Below, piece by piece: positions 50,091-58,056 of a stretch of 64,000 nt of DNA (position 1 is the stretch's first letter; each line of letters starts with the position of its first letter). Under the pieces are notes generated by a model. It saw nothing but the letters and a program-made list of their open reading frames with translations, ran no database searches and was not told the origin of the DNA. Origin of the DNA: DATBLE01 sp963734065 (lineage in GTDB: Bacteria; Actinomycetota; Thermoleophilia; Gaiellales; Gaiellaceae); assembly GCA_963734065.1 (NCBI GenBank), contig CAVTFN010000005.1, positions 1,195,671 through 1,259,670 of the forward strand, given 5' to 3'. The position numbers were made by a program, and so were the translations under genes.

Positions 50091-50927
50091 GTGCTCCGCT
50101 TCGATCACCGCTCGCCCGATGCCCGCACGCTCGAGCTGTGCATCGTTCCCTACAACATCTCGGCGGAGGTCGCGGACGGGCCGAAGGCCAAGCCTTACCG
50201 CGAATTGTTCCGGCCCGGCGCCTTCCGCGAGCAGGTCGAGCAGGCGCAGAGCACCCCGCTGAGGATCTGGCTCAACTGTGAGCATCGCAAAGGAATCGAC
50301 AACATCATCGGCCACGCCGTTGGCCTGCTCGATCTTCCCGGTGGCCTGTATGGCTCGTTCCGTGTGCACGATGGCGCCGAGGGCGACGAGGCGCTCGCCA
50401 TGGTCGGCGAAGGCGTCCTCGCCGGCGTATCGATGCAGGCGACGCCATTACGCTCGCGCACGCACGACGACGTCAGGGAACGCCTCCGCGCGCACCTGAA
50501 TGCGGTGAGCCTGGTCGCCCAGCCTGCCTACGCGGACGCAAAGGTGCTGGGGATCCGCAGAGGATGGAGGGACGATCAGCCGCCCCCGGCTTCGGAGGCT
50601 GAAGTGCTTCTCTGGGAACTCGAGCGGCAAGATCGAAAGCTGCGCGCGCTGGCGAGCGGTTACATCGACGAGTTCTGCGAACAGAAGCAGCTAGGCCGGC
50701 GACTTGTCGCTCTCGGAATCCGAGCCAAGCCACCGCAGCCATACACCCGCGAACGGCGCTACCAGCGTCTGCTTCGACTACGGGCGCAGATCGAAGAGCA
50801 ACGTGCCCAGATCGAGCAGCGCTTGCGCCCCCAGCCGGCCTCGGGACTAGAGGCCGCCGTCGAGCCTGAGGCGGTGCGGCCAAAGGTTCTCCGCCGTGTC
50901 CTTAGTGGCCCGATCACTGTCCGCTGA
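50091..50927 (+). CDS. HK97-family prohead protease-like protein
   Basis: A 278-residue protein (GTG 50091) whose N-terminal 160 residues match phage prohead proteases (U35): YRELFRPGAFREQVEQ, the catalytic His in WLNCEHRKGID, and the catalytic Ser in GEGVLAGVSMQATP. The C-terminal part is a basic, coiled-coil-like tail (QRLLRLRAQIEEQRAQIEQR), perhaps a scaffold remnant. No capsid gene follows, so it is an isolated morphogenesis gene. Confidence 0.82.
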   Translation: MLRFDHRSPDARTLELCIVPYNISAEVADGPKAKPYRELFRPGAFREQVEQAQSTPLRIWLNCEHRKGIDNIIGHAVGLLDLPGGLYGSFRVHDGAEGDEALAMVGEGVLAGVSMQATPLRSRTHDDVRERLRAHLNAVSLVAQPAYADAKVLGIRRGWRDDQPPPASEAEVLLWELERQDRKLRALASGYIDEFCEQKQLGRRLVALGIRAKPPQPYTRERRYQRLLRLRAQIEEQRAQIEQRLRPQPASGLEAAVEPEAVRPKVLRRVLSGPITVR

Positions 50928-51045
50928 TGGACGCGCACGAGGATCGGCCGGGCTTCTTCCTGCCTCCTGCGGCCGGAGCCCGGCCGATGACTGCACCGAC
51001 AACGGACCGGCCGGGCAACGCGGCCTCGGGCGCGCAGCTGTCCGC

Positions 51046-51399
51046 ATGAGCGCGGCAAGGAAGAAGCGCCAGTTGAGCCGGCACGCCCGCGGCTACACCA
51101 ACGCGCATGTCGCTCGCCGTCGACAACTCGAGCCACTGGTCGCCACCGGCCGGGTCGCCTGCTGTCGCTGCGGCCAACTGATCAAACCAGGCCAGCCCTG
51201 GCACCTCGACCACCAAGACGACCGCCGCGGCTACCTCGGCCCCTCACACGCAACCTGCAACCTCCGCGCCGCAGCCGAGAAGACGAACGGCAAGAGCAAA
51301 GACCACCCGCTGATCTGGTCACGAGTCTGGTTCGAACCGATCCCGCCAAACGTCATTCTCAGCGGCAACGCAGACGCAGACGGAACCCACGTTTTTTAA
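51046..51399 (+). CDS. HNH endonuclease
   Basis: A 117-residue nuclease. A zinc knuckle is CCRCGQ near residue 42 and the HNH core reads HLDHQDDRRGYLGPSHATCN. Phage HNH proteins of this size act in packaging with the terminase; none is nearby. Starts at ATG 51046, downstream of the protease gene, with a 118-base gap. ACGTTTTTTAA at its end gives a TAA stop. Confidence 0.85.
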   Translation: MSAARKKRQLSRHARGYTNAHVARRRQLEPLVATGRVACCRCGQLIKPGQPWHLDHQDDRRGYLGPSHATCNLRAAAEKTNGKSKDHPLIWSRVWFEPIPPNVILSGNADADGTHVF

Positions 51400-51619
51400 G
51401 CCTGGCGCCGGCCGGTACCGCGCAGTCCCATTTCTCCCCCCGATTGAGTTCATCGAGCGGGCGAAAGCTCGAGCGGGTGGATTCCATGACATGCCCGGAC
51501 ATAGGAAGGTCGTTGCGAGCTTCTCCGGCCGATTGCTGACGTTTCCTACTGATTGCGTCTGGTTGAGGGGCGGTGTCGATTCTGGGAGGCCGCCTCTGCT
51601 TAGCGTTAGGAGTTGCCGC

Positions 51620-51810
51620 CTACTCGGCGGAGGCCGTCGTTCCCAATGGCGGTCGAGGACTGGATCGAGGGCGACCCGCCTTTGACATCAGGATGGTCTG
51701 GTCGCCCTCGGCGGCCAGAGTGGCCTCAAGGACGTCCTCGTCTGGCTGTCCCAGGGTCATGGTCACCAGCAGCCGCCGCGGAGGCTCGCACGCTTCCACG
51801 CGCCCGGTGC
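51620..51810 (-). pseudogene. Fragment of an AHSA1/SRPBCC-domain gene
   Basis: On the minus strand, VEACEPPRRLLVTMTLGQ and LEATLAAEGDQTILMSKAG are unmistakably the central strands of an AHSA1-type SRPBCC protein. The frame lacks the domain's N-terminal and C-terminal parts and runs into unrelated sequence. The rest of the 51400-51920 gap has no other gene. It contains TAGCGTTAGGAG at 51601-51612, resembling the flanks of the type A repeats. Confidence 0.55.
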
Positions 51811-51920
51811 TTCCGATTCCGCTGGCAAAAGAAGCTGAAGCTGAACTCACCGCTGCGGGTTGGGGCGAGGCGACCCTGGAGGGGCCGCGAAAGCGGCCCC
51901 TCCCTTCTTGGTTAGTGCTG

Positions 51921-53354
51921 TTAGGTGTGCAGGTTGACGTGCACAGAGAACAGGCGGCGGGAGGAGATGCCGCCGAGGACGTTCTCGCCGGGCTTGCGTG
52001 CCCGGGCGAAGATCGCGATCAGCTGCTGCTTCGAGCTGACCGGGAAGCCAGCGAGCATGCGGAAGTCGAGTTCGGCCCAGCCGCTGCTGTTGGTCGGTCT
52101 CTCGGGCGGAATCGAGAGCTGGTTGAAAGGCACTGCCGTCGCGTAGACCAGCGCACCCTGCACCGAGCGGCCTCCGCAGGCAGTGACGTGGTAGCGGACG
52201 ATCAGCCGGCCTGTGCCCCCGTGGACGACTAACGGGCTCGTCTGCTGCCTGTCGATCAGCAACCGGGCGGGCGAGCTGATGCTGTTGATGTTGACGGGCC
52301 CGGACCCGCCCGGACATCCGGCAGCTGTCGGCGGGGGTGACGCACTGCCCGTGACGATCGCGGAAGGAGTCGACGTCTCCAGAGTCGATCCGCCGGGGTT
52401 CGTCGCCGTGACCCGTGCCCGGAGCCTGTGTCCGGCCGAGGCCGGCTCGATCCTCCAGGTCGTGCCGACAGCGCCTGCGATCGCGGCGCAGCCGCCGCCG
52501 TTCCTGTCGCACCGCAGCCACTGATACCGGTAGGTGATCGGCTGTGTTCCGCTCCATGCGCCGATTCTCATCGTGAGCACGCTCCCGACGCGGGGGCTTC
52601 CGGAGATCGTCGGCGGGGACGTGTTGTTCGGCGCGGGTGTGGCCAGGGCTACGATCACCGCCGTCGGGACGGAGGACGCGAAGGTGCTGCCGGCCGCGTT
52701 CCTTGCCTCGACCTTGAACCTGATCGTGTGCGCCACGTCGGCCGAGGTCAGGACGTACCCGTTCCTGTTGTTCGCGCCGAGGATGTTCGCGCAGTTGCCG
52801 CCGTTTCGGTCGCAGCGCACCCAGAAGTCGTTGTAGTCGGTCGGTCTGCCGGTCCAGTTGCCCTGGTCACCCCTGAGCGTCTGGCCTTGACGCGGTGTGC
52901 CCTTGATCGTCGGCAGGGCCGTGTTCTGCGGCAGCGGGGTGGGGCCGGCGGTGATCAGCGCGGTCTGCCCCGACGATGCATAGGTGCTGCCGTCGCTGTT
53001 TGTCGCCCTCACCCTGAGCCGGATCGTGTGGCCAACATCGTTCTGTCTGAGCGTGTAGGCGGTCGAGCGAGCGCCCCCGATGTTCGAGCAGCTGTTCCCG
53101 CTCGGGTTGCAGCGCCTCCAGAAGTAGTCGTACCTGGTCGGACTATTGCCCCACGTGCCGCTCGTCCCGGTCAGCGTCGCGTCTTCCTGCGGAGTACCCG
53201 AGATCGCCGGCGGCGAGATGTTCACCGGTTTTGCCAAGCTCGCCGCGGCTCCAGCGCCGGCGAGGACTCCAAGTCCAATCACCGCAGCGAGGGCGACTCC
53301 CGGAGCGATCAGCGACCCCGAAAGCGTCCATCGTCTTCCTCTCGAACCTGCCAT
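51921..53354 (-). CDS. Secreted protein with three Ig-like repeats
   Basis: A 477-residue secreted protein. Signal peptide at residues 8-40 (APGVALAAVIGLGVLAGAG). Three tandem Ig-like repeats of about 100 residues follow, each with an NTSPPTISGSPRVGSVLT-type opening and a two-cysteine WxRC...C core (YQWLRCDRNGGGCAAI). The C-terminal 120 residues are a separate beta-rich domain. ATG 53354 has AAAGGAG 7 bases before it. Similar proteins are frequent on the surface of Thermoleophilia. Its promoter carries an operator shared with the marR gene. Confidence 0.75.
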   Translation of the reverse strand: MAGSRGRRWTLSGSLIAPGVALAAVIGLGVLAGAGAAASLAKPVNISPPAISGTPQEDATLTGTSGTWGNSPTRYDYFWRRCNPSGNSCSNIGGARSTAYTLRQNDVGHTIRLRVRATNSDGSTYASSGQTALITAGPTPLPQNTALPTIKGTPRQGQTLRGDQGNWTGRPTDYNDFWVRCDRNGGNCANILGANNRNGYVLTSADVAHTIRFKVEARNAAGSTFASSVPTAVIVALATPAPNNTSPPTISGSPRVGSVLTMRIGAWSGTQPITYRYQWLRCDRNGGGCAAIAGAVGTTWRIEPASAGHRLRARVTATNPGGSTLETSTPSAIVTGSASPPPTAAGCPGGSGPVNINSISSPARLLIDRQQTSPLVVHGGTGRLIVRYHVTACGGRSVQGALVYATAVPFNQLSIPPERPTNSSGWAELDFRMLAGFPVSSKQQLIAIFARARKPGENVLGGISSRRLFSVHVNLHT

Positions 53355-53441
53355 ATCAATGCTCCTTTGCTCTTCGCGGGCCTCGAAACGAGGATCTGCG
53401 CCCACGTTCCGTCACGCAGGCGTCACGCATCGAGCATATCC

Positions 53442-53470
53442 ATCATAGTGCATGTTTAAACATGTGGTAA
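53442..53470 (-). promoter_or_regulatory. Promoter of the Ig-like gene with MarR-type operator in its spacer
   Basis: On the minus strand, TTACCA (53470-53465) and TATGAT (53447-53442) are separated by exactly 17 bases. The spacer contains the perfect 14-base palindrome CATGTTTAAACATG (53451-53464). A repressor bound there would block the promoter completely. The divergent MarR regulator is the obvious candidate. The whole gap is AT-rich in a 70% G+C genome. Confidence 0.6.
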
Positions 53471-53548
53471 TTGAAAACATATTATGATGTAATAGTGATG
53501 CAGCGCGAGCACGATCTATCGATTCTGTTCTTAAGGAGGAGCCCAGAC

Positions 53549-54025
53549 ATGCGACGAAACCAGCAGAAACTTCCAGCAGAGGAGTACGTTCGCGCTGCTG
53601 AGGTGCGCAGGGCGTTGCGCGGGTTTCTCCGCCGAACCGAGGAAGTGTCACGCGCGCATGGCCTGACGGCCGAGCGCTACGAGCTACTCCTCGCCATCAA
53701 GGTCGAGGGCGAACGCGATTGCCCAGTGACCGTCACGAGTCTCGGCTCGTCACTTCTGCTCAGTCAGAGCGCCGTGACCCAACTCGTCCGCCGCGCCGAG
53801 AACGCAGGCCTGATCCAACGCCAACTTTCCAGCCGGGACGCCCGCGTTCGCCACCTGCACCTAACCAGCGAAGGAGAGCACCGTCTAGCCGCCGTGGTCG
53901 CAGAACTCGGGCCGGGGCGAGACAATCTCGCCGCCGTGCTCTGGGCAACGCCTTCGTCCGACGCCCCAGCGGCCGTCGAACCGGGCGGGAGACGCAAAGC
54001 CGCGCCCGCGCAGAGGAAGACCTGA
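53549..54025 (+). CDS. MarR-family transcriptional regulator
   Basis: A 158-residue winged-helix regulator. Helix-turn-helix VTVTSLGSSLLLSQSAVTQL and the wing RRAENAGLIQRQLSSRDARV are typical. ATG 53549 is chosen because TTAAGGAGGAG ends 7 bases before it; the in-frame upstream codons are not needed. Divergent from the Ig-like gene and likely represses it through CATGTTTAAACATG. Basic, Pro/Ala-rich C-terminal tail. Confidence 0.8.
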   Translation: MRRNQQKLPAEEYVRAAEVRRALRGFLRRTEEVSRAHGLTAERYELLLAIKVEGERDCPVTVTSLGSSLLLSQSAVTQLVRRAENAGLIQRQLSSRDARVRHLHLTSEGEHRLAAVVAELGPGRDNLAAVLWATPSSDAPAAVEPGGRRKAAPAQRKT

Positions 54026-54258
54026 ATGCGCCGAGTCGTCCGTACGCCTTAGTCCGCTTTCGCGTCAGGCGACTTTGCCTCACGAAGTGCGTGTGGCTGG
54101 CTTGCCTCATGCGCCACGCGGGCGAGGTCTTGGCCATTCGGTCATGCGATGTCGAACCAGACGGTTCCGATGATCTTGGCCGTTATCGACAGTCTAGGTC
54201 ACTCGTTGCACGTCGCACGAACCCCGGTCGGTCATCCAGCATCCGCGTCCGCGGTGGC

Positions 54259-54355
54259 TAGCGTCCTACTCGCGCGGCATCGCGGTGAAGCGCTCGTACG
54301 GCCAGCGAAGTGTTCGACCCCCGCGCCGGCCCCCGCTCCTAGTTGACTTTGCCGG
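54259..54355. repeat. Type A imperfect-palindrome repeat, copy 1
   Basis: About 97 bases between marR and the 54416 gene. Starts TAGCGTCCTA, contains the shared core GAAGCGCTCGTACGGCC and TGTTCGACCCCCGCGCCGG, and ends CTCCTAGTTGAC. It is the most degenerate copy for pairing. The region before it (54026-54258) shows no gene that I can support. Confidence 0.65.
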
Positions 54356-54415
54356 AGAGCCCGTAAGAGGATGCCTGCCGCGTAACCGGACCACTCACGA
54401 ACGGATAGGAGGAGC

Positions 54416-54697
54416 ATGGTCACATTGCTGATTCACCACCGAGTCGCCGACTACGACGCCTGGCGTCCGGTCTACGACCGAGTGACAGCGGGCCCTATGG
54501 GCGAACGCGTCCGCTCGCACCAGATCCTGCGCGGCCTCGATGATCCCAATCTCGTCGTCGTCGTCGAGACGTACGACTCACGAGAAGACGCGGAATTGTC
54601 GATCAACCACCCGGACCTCCCAGCTGCGCTCGCCGAGGGGGGCGTCGAGATGGATTCGGTGCGGCTCGATTATCTTGACGAGGTCGGCCACGGCTGA
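54416..54697 (+). CDS. Small ABM/cyclase-like alpha-beta barrel protein
   Basis: A 93-residue ferredoxin-like fold protein: TLLIHHRVADYDAWRPVYD at the start, LVVVVETYDSREDAELSINH, and a C-terminal strand VRLDYLDEV. ABM-like members are monooxygenases, chlorite-dismutase-like barrels or ligand binders. AGGAGGAG lies just upstream. It is enclosed by type A repeat copies 1 and 2, like a cassette. Confidence 0.65.
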   Translation: MVTLLIHHRVADYDAWRPVYDRVTAGPMGERVRSHQILRGLDDPNLVVVVETYDSREDAELSINHPDLPAALAEGGVEMDSVRLDYLDEVGHG

Positions 54698-54729
54698 AAG
54701 TGCGAGTAGGCGGCCGCGCCCTCGGCGGT

Positions 54730-54828
54730 TAGCGTCCTAACCGGCCCGGCATCGCGGTGGAAGCGCTCGTCCGGCCGGGGTCGTGCTCGACCCCCGTGCC
54801 GGGCCTCCGCTCCTAGTTGACGTTGCCG
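54730..54828. repeat. Type A imperfect-palindrome repeat, copy 2 (best folded)
   Basis: GGCCCGGCA at 54743-54751 pairs perfectly with TGCCGGGCC at 54797-54805. GGGGTC/GACCCC forms an inner stem, and the outer arms GCGGTTAGCGTC and GACGTTGCCGC pair with one unpaired T. The core AAGCGCTCGTCCGGCC is shared with all copies. The rest of the gap to 55199 contains no supported gene. Confidence 0.75.
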
Positions 54829-55199
54829 CTAAGGGCGCGTTTCGCGACCCGTGGCGGGAGGAAAGCGCTGATGCGGCGGGTGCTCCGGAAGAGAGAGGGG
54901 AGTGGCTGGTTCGGCCTGCGGCCATCAGCCCGGCACCCCTGGGGCGCCCGCCTCAGACCGAACGACAGCAAGAGTGGGCGGGCACGCCCGTCCACCACAC
55001 CGCCTGGGAGGGAGAGGCAGAACACCAGGCGGCAGGAAGGAGCACCCGCCCCGGTCTCCTTCTCGCTACGGGAAGCGGATCCTGTTGCGGCCAGCGCGGA
55101 GGCGGCTGCCCGACTCGGCCGCGGGAGCATTTGAGCCGTACACTCGCCTTACCATCGGCGTCGAGCGGCGGCGCCGAGGACAAGAGAGAAGGAAAAGAG

Positions 55200-55472
55200 A
55201 TGATCTTGGCAACGACGAAAGTCGAGGATTTCGACCGCTTCTTGAATACCTTCTCGACCAAGGGCGCTGCGAAGCGAAAGCAGCACGGGTCCAAGGGTTC
55301 GCACGTCTTTCGCGATCCCAATGAGGACGACCGGGTCTGGGTGCTCTTCGACTGGGACGCGGAGGGTTGGCAGAGCTTCGTCTCCGACCCCGAGGTCCCC
55401 CCGATCCTGCAAGAAGCCGGGCACAAAGGTAAGCCCCAGGCGGCGGAGCTCGGCGGCCAGTACGACGCCTAG
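55200..55472 (+). CDS. Second small ABM-like protein
   Basis: A 90-residue protein: ILATTKVEDFDRFLNTFST, then HVFRDPNEDDRVWVLFDWD and an EGWQSFVSDPEVPPILQEAG segment typical of small barrel-forming ABM-like proteins. ATG 55200 follows AGAAGGAAAAG. It lies between type A repeat copies 2 and 3. Related in fold to the 54416 gene but not a close copy. Confidence 0.65.
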   Translation: MILATTKVEDFDRFLNTFSTKGAAKRKQHGSKGSHVFRDPNEDDRVWVLFDWDAEGWQSFVSDPEVPPILQEAGHKGKPQAAELGGQYDA

Positions 55473-55660
55473 CGCGTCCCAGCCGGCCGCTGAAAAGGGG
55501 CCGGTTTCGGCCCCGAGGCTCCACGCGAGGTCGCTGTCGCTGACCACCGGTGCGGCAGCGATCTCGCACCACGTCGTGTCTGGCGGCACTGGGCGGTCAG
55601 TCGCACGAAGAGGCGCTGGGGATGCTTTGGCCATTGCCAGACAGCGGGCAGGTCACCGCG

Positions 55661-55750
55661 TAGCGTCCCGACCGACCGGGCGATCGCGGGGGAAGCGCTC
55701 GTCCGGCCGGCGAGAGTTCGACCCCGCGCCCGGGCCCGCTTCCGCCGTGG
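55661..55750. repeat. Type A imperfect-palindrome repeat, copy 3
   Basis: Begins TAGCGTCCCGACC; CCGGGCG at 55676-55682 and CGCCCGG at 55728-55734 pair, with GCGGGG/CCCCGC inside. The base changes against copy 2 occur on both sides of the stem. The core AAGCGCTCGTCCGGCCGG is identical to copies 2 and 4. The surrounding 55473-55849 gap shows no other gene. Confidence 0.7.
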
Positions 55751-55849
55751 CAGCTCCGACGCCTCACCGCTGATCGCCGCTGCCTTCGCGCTGTCGACTG
55801 CCGAGCTCGAGGTCGCCGGCGCGAATACGGTCGCGAGCTACTAGCGGCG

Positions 55850-56155
55850 TTACGCGGCGCGTGTACGCCGCAAGATCTCGCCGATCTCGTGCAGCTGTGC
55901 CGAGACGTTCAGGAACGACACGCGGCCCTCGTTGACGAGCGCGTCGTCGAGTTTTGCGAACACCTCGTCGCCGAACGACGGGGAGACGGCAATGACGTCG
56001 GTGAAATCCACCAAGACCAGCTCGCCCTGAGCGACTGATTCCTCGATCTCTTCACGTAGCTGCATCGCCGGAATCCGCCCAACCAGGACTGGCCCGAAGC
56101 GCTGAGCAAGGTTAATCGTCACGAGGCTTGTATCCGGCTGCATCAAGGTCGGCAT
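55850..56155 (-). CDS. STAS-like DUF4325 protein
   Basis: A 101-residue protein whose central block LVLVDFTDVIAVSPSFGDEV matches the STAS-like DUF4325 domain. Such proteins resemble anti-anti-sigma factors without a conserved phosphorylatable Ser in the usual place. It overlaps the end of the HATPase gene by 44 bases (or 32 if the second ATG is used), so the two form a coupled pair. Confidence 0.75.
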   Translation of the reverse strand: MPTLMQPDTSLVTINLAQRFGPVLVGRIPAMQLREEIEESVAQGELVLVDFTDVIAVSPSFGDEVFAKLDDALVNEGRVSFLNVSAQLHEIGEILRRTRAA

Positions 56156-57032
56156 AGGCGTCCTGAATGTTGAAGGGCCCTTCAGTCAGGGCAGTGAGCG
56201 AAACGATCGTGCCAGGGAATGGGACGTCTCTCGTTTCACTTCTCTCGTCTGTCCCAGCATACACCGCCCCCTCCCCGGAGCGAACCATCAGCTCGCCCCC
56301 GTTCCGCCGCAGCAGGAAGCGCGTCAGCGACAGGCCCAGACCGGTGTTCCGGTCTGGCGTTGCCGTCACCATCGGCTCGAGGGCGGTCTCGATCGCGGTC
56401 ACGTCGTCAGCGATTTCAGCGAACTGAACGTTCTGCCCAAGCGACCCACGGATTCCCACTCCCATGTCGACGATCGCGACCTCCACCTCGCCGCGCTTCT
56501 GCCAGCCCTGCGCGGCGGCGAAGCCCCCGTACGTGGCCCCCGAGTGGAAGAGCACGTTCTCGGCAAGCTCGGCCAGGCACACATGAAGGGCAGCTCCGGC
56601 AAGAGTGTCGTCGAGATGGCACGCTTCGGACATCGCGTTACGAAGCTCCAGAGCGGCCGAGTAGCACGGGCCCGAGGAGGTGTAGTGCTGGAGCGGACGG
56701 AAGCCCGTAGGCTCGTGCCGCTCAAAGTCCTCCGGAAGTGGACCGACGATCGGCTCGAAGAAGTCCATGCGCGAGAGGTATCGCAGCACATTGGGTGCGC
56801 GAGGCATGACGACTCGGCTGCCGTCTCCCGCCAAGCCGTCGCTGATGATCCGATGGAACGCGGCGGCGACCACCGCTTGGGCAGTGGGGCCTAGGAAGAC
56901 CAGGCCGTCGAGGTCGAGATGGACGATCGCTGGGGCGTCCAGGCACAGCACCGGCTCAAGCTGCCGCAAGAGCCGATCGAGCTGACGGCGGGGATAACCG
57001 CTCGAAAGCCGGATGACGATCTCCTGCGGCAC
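56112..57032 (-). CDS. STAS-HATPase fusion protein
   Basis: A 306-residue protein. Residues 1-100 look like a STAS-type domain (PAIVHLDLDGLVFLGPTAQA). Residues 125-280 form a GHKL/HATPase domain with the N-box CLAELAENVLFHSGA, the G1 box VDMGVGIRGSL and the G2 box DRNTGLGLSLTRF. There is no histidine-phosphotransfer or membrane domain, so it is closer to an anti-sigma kinase or Hsp90-type ATPase than to a sensor kinase. Partner of the DUF4325 gene. Host target unknown. Confidence 0.72.
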   Translation of the reverse strand: MPQEIVIRLSSGYPRRQLDRLLRQLEPVLCLDAPAIVHLDLDGLVFLGPTAQAVVAAAFHRIISDGLAGDGSRVVMPRAPNVLRYLSRMDFFEPIVGPLPEDFERHEPTGFRPLQHYTSSGPCYSAALELRNAMSEACHLDDTLAGAALHVCLAELAENVLFHSGATYGGFAAAQGWQKRGEVEVAIVDMGVGIRGSLGQNVQFAEIADDVTAIETALEPMVTATPDRNTGLGLSLTRFLLRRNGGELMVRSGEGAVYAGTDERSETRDVPFPGTIVSLTALTEGPFNIQDAYADLDAAGYKPRDD

Positions 57033-57092
57033 TAAGCCCGAAAACTAGTCGGCGGGGTGGTCGATGGGGTGACGAGCCGTTACGGTTGAGAT

Positions 57093-57128
57093 GCCGTCCG
57101 GCCCCACCGGGAGGGCCGTTGACAGCGC
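57093..57128. repeat. Type B hairpin repeat, copy 1
   Basis: GCCGTCCGGCCCCACCGGGA followed by GGGCCGTTGACAGCGC. GGCCC/GGGCC can pair. It repeats at 57555-57591 with one base extra (GGGG instead of GGG), and the two copies enclose the 57175-57528 gene. TTGACA at 57119-57124 matches a -35 hexamer, but no -10 at the right distance is clear. Confidence 0.6.
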
Positions 57129-57174
57129 TGGGGACATTCGCCGGGGCGTCTCCGCCCCAGTAGGGTTACAACTC

Positions 57175-57528
57175 GTGGAACGGCTATCGAGGGCCGAGTT
57201 CGAGCAACTCTCGGCTGATGAGCAGAGCAAACACGTCCAGGACACCCTGGCGGCGCTGCGAGATTCGGTGCCACATTGTGGGGCCGACGCTGGAGCGTTT
57301 CTGGATGTTCGCTTCTACGTCCAGAAGCTCGCCGGGTGGTCGCCCGCAGAGGTGCAACGGCTATGGCCGTGGTATCGCACCGAGATCGAGCGCCATGCCG
57401 GCGACATCCACGCAGCGTTCCAGGAGGCGCTCGACAGCGGTTCGCTCGATCCGGCGCAGGAGCAGTACGCGAAGAACTGCCTCCAAGCGGCAGAGCGGCT
57501 CGTCGAGCTGGCCGACGAGTACATTTGA
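57175..57528 (+). CDS. Small hypothetical protein between type B repeats
   Basis: A 117-residue helical protein from GTG 57175: RLSRAEFEQLSADEQSKHVQ, a central WPWYRTEIERHAGDIHAAFQ and a C-terminal helix ending ELADEYI. No family recognised. It is bounded on both sides by type B repeats about 460 bases apart, which looks like a mobile or duplicated cassette. Confidence 0.5.
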   Translation: MERLSRAEFEQLSADEQSKHVQDTLAALRDSVPHCGADAGAFLDVRFYVQKLAGWSPAEVQRLWPWYRTEIERHAGDIHAAFQEALDSGSLDPAQEQYAKNCLQAAERLVELADEYI

Positions 57529-57554
57529 CCGCTAACGGGCGCTAGGCTAGGCAA

Positions 57555-57591
57555 GCCGTCCGGCCCCACCGGGAGGGGCCGTTGACAGCGC
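57555..57591. repeat. Type B hairpin repeat, copy 2
   Basis: CGGCCCC at 57561-57567 pairs with GGGGCCG, separated by ACCGGGA; 36 of 37 bases match copy 1. It begins 26 bases after the stop of the 57175 gene and again ends in TTGACAGCGC. The remaining sequence to 57828 shows no supported gene. Confidence 0.6.
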
Positions 57592-57828
57592 AGGGGCATC
57601 CGAGAACCTATTTCGGACGAGCTAGGGCCACCAGAACCAGCGATAGAGCCGAGCGGCCTGCGATAGTGGCGCTGGCGGGTGCGCCGCTGTGCCGTCAGGG
57701 CGACCTCTCTCCCCAGCCCGATGATCATCCGGGCACCCGCCGTCTTTCTGATGACGACCACGGCGAATGCCATGCAGCCTTTCCTGGGCCGTTTCCGCGG
57801 CGCTCGAGACGGATAGACGGGGCGTAGC

Positions 57829-58041
57829 GTGGAGTTCAGCTACGTCTTCACTGACGAGCAGGGCGAGGAGACGATCGTCGCGAGCGGCGAGTTCAAGGAT
57901 GGCGCCCAGCCGCCCGACGACGGTGACAGCGTCGACCTCGAGGGCTCGGACGGTGTCGCGCGGCCGTGGAAGATCATCCGCACGGCCGAGATCCCGTACG
58001 TCGGCGTGGCGATCCACGTCGAGCCGCTCGAACCCGACTAG
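57829..58041 (+). CDS. Small acidic hypothetical protein
   Basis: A 70-residue protein, GTG start at 57829: EFSYVFTDEQGEETIVASGE, a GDSVDLEGSDGVARPWKIIR centre and AIHVEPLEPD at the end. Beta-rich and very acidic, perhaps a single small domain. No family recognised. A 15-base gap leads to the zinc-ribbon gene. Confidence 0.45.
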   Translation: MEFSYVFTDEQGEETIVASGEFKDGAQPPDDGDSVDLEGSDGVARPWKIIRTAEIPYVGVAIHVEPLEPD

Positions 58042-58056
58042 GCGGAAAGTCGCGTC

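Noticed and set aside
54817..55134. Overlapping reading frames on both strands between the two ABM-like genes.
   Set aside because: Both are Arg/Pro/Ala-rich, have no ribosome site, and one crosses the type A repeat.
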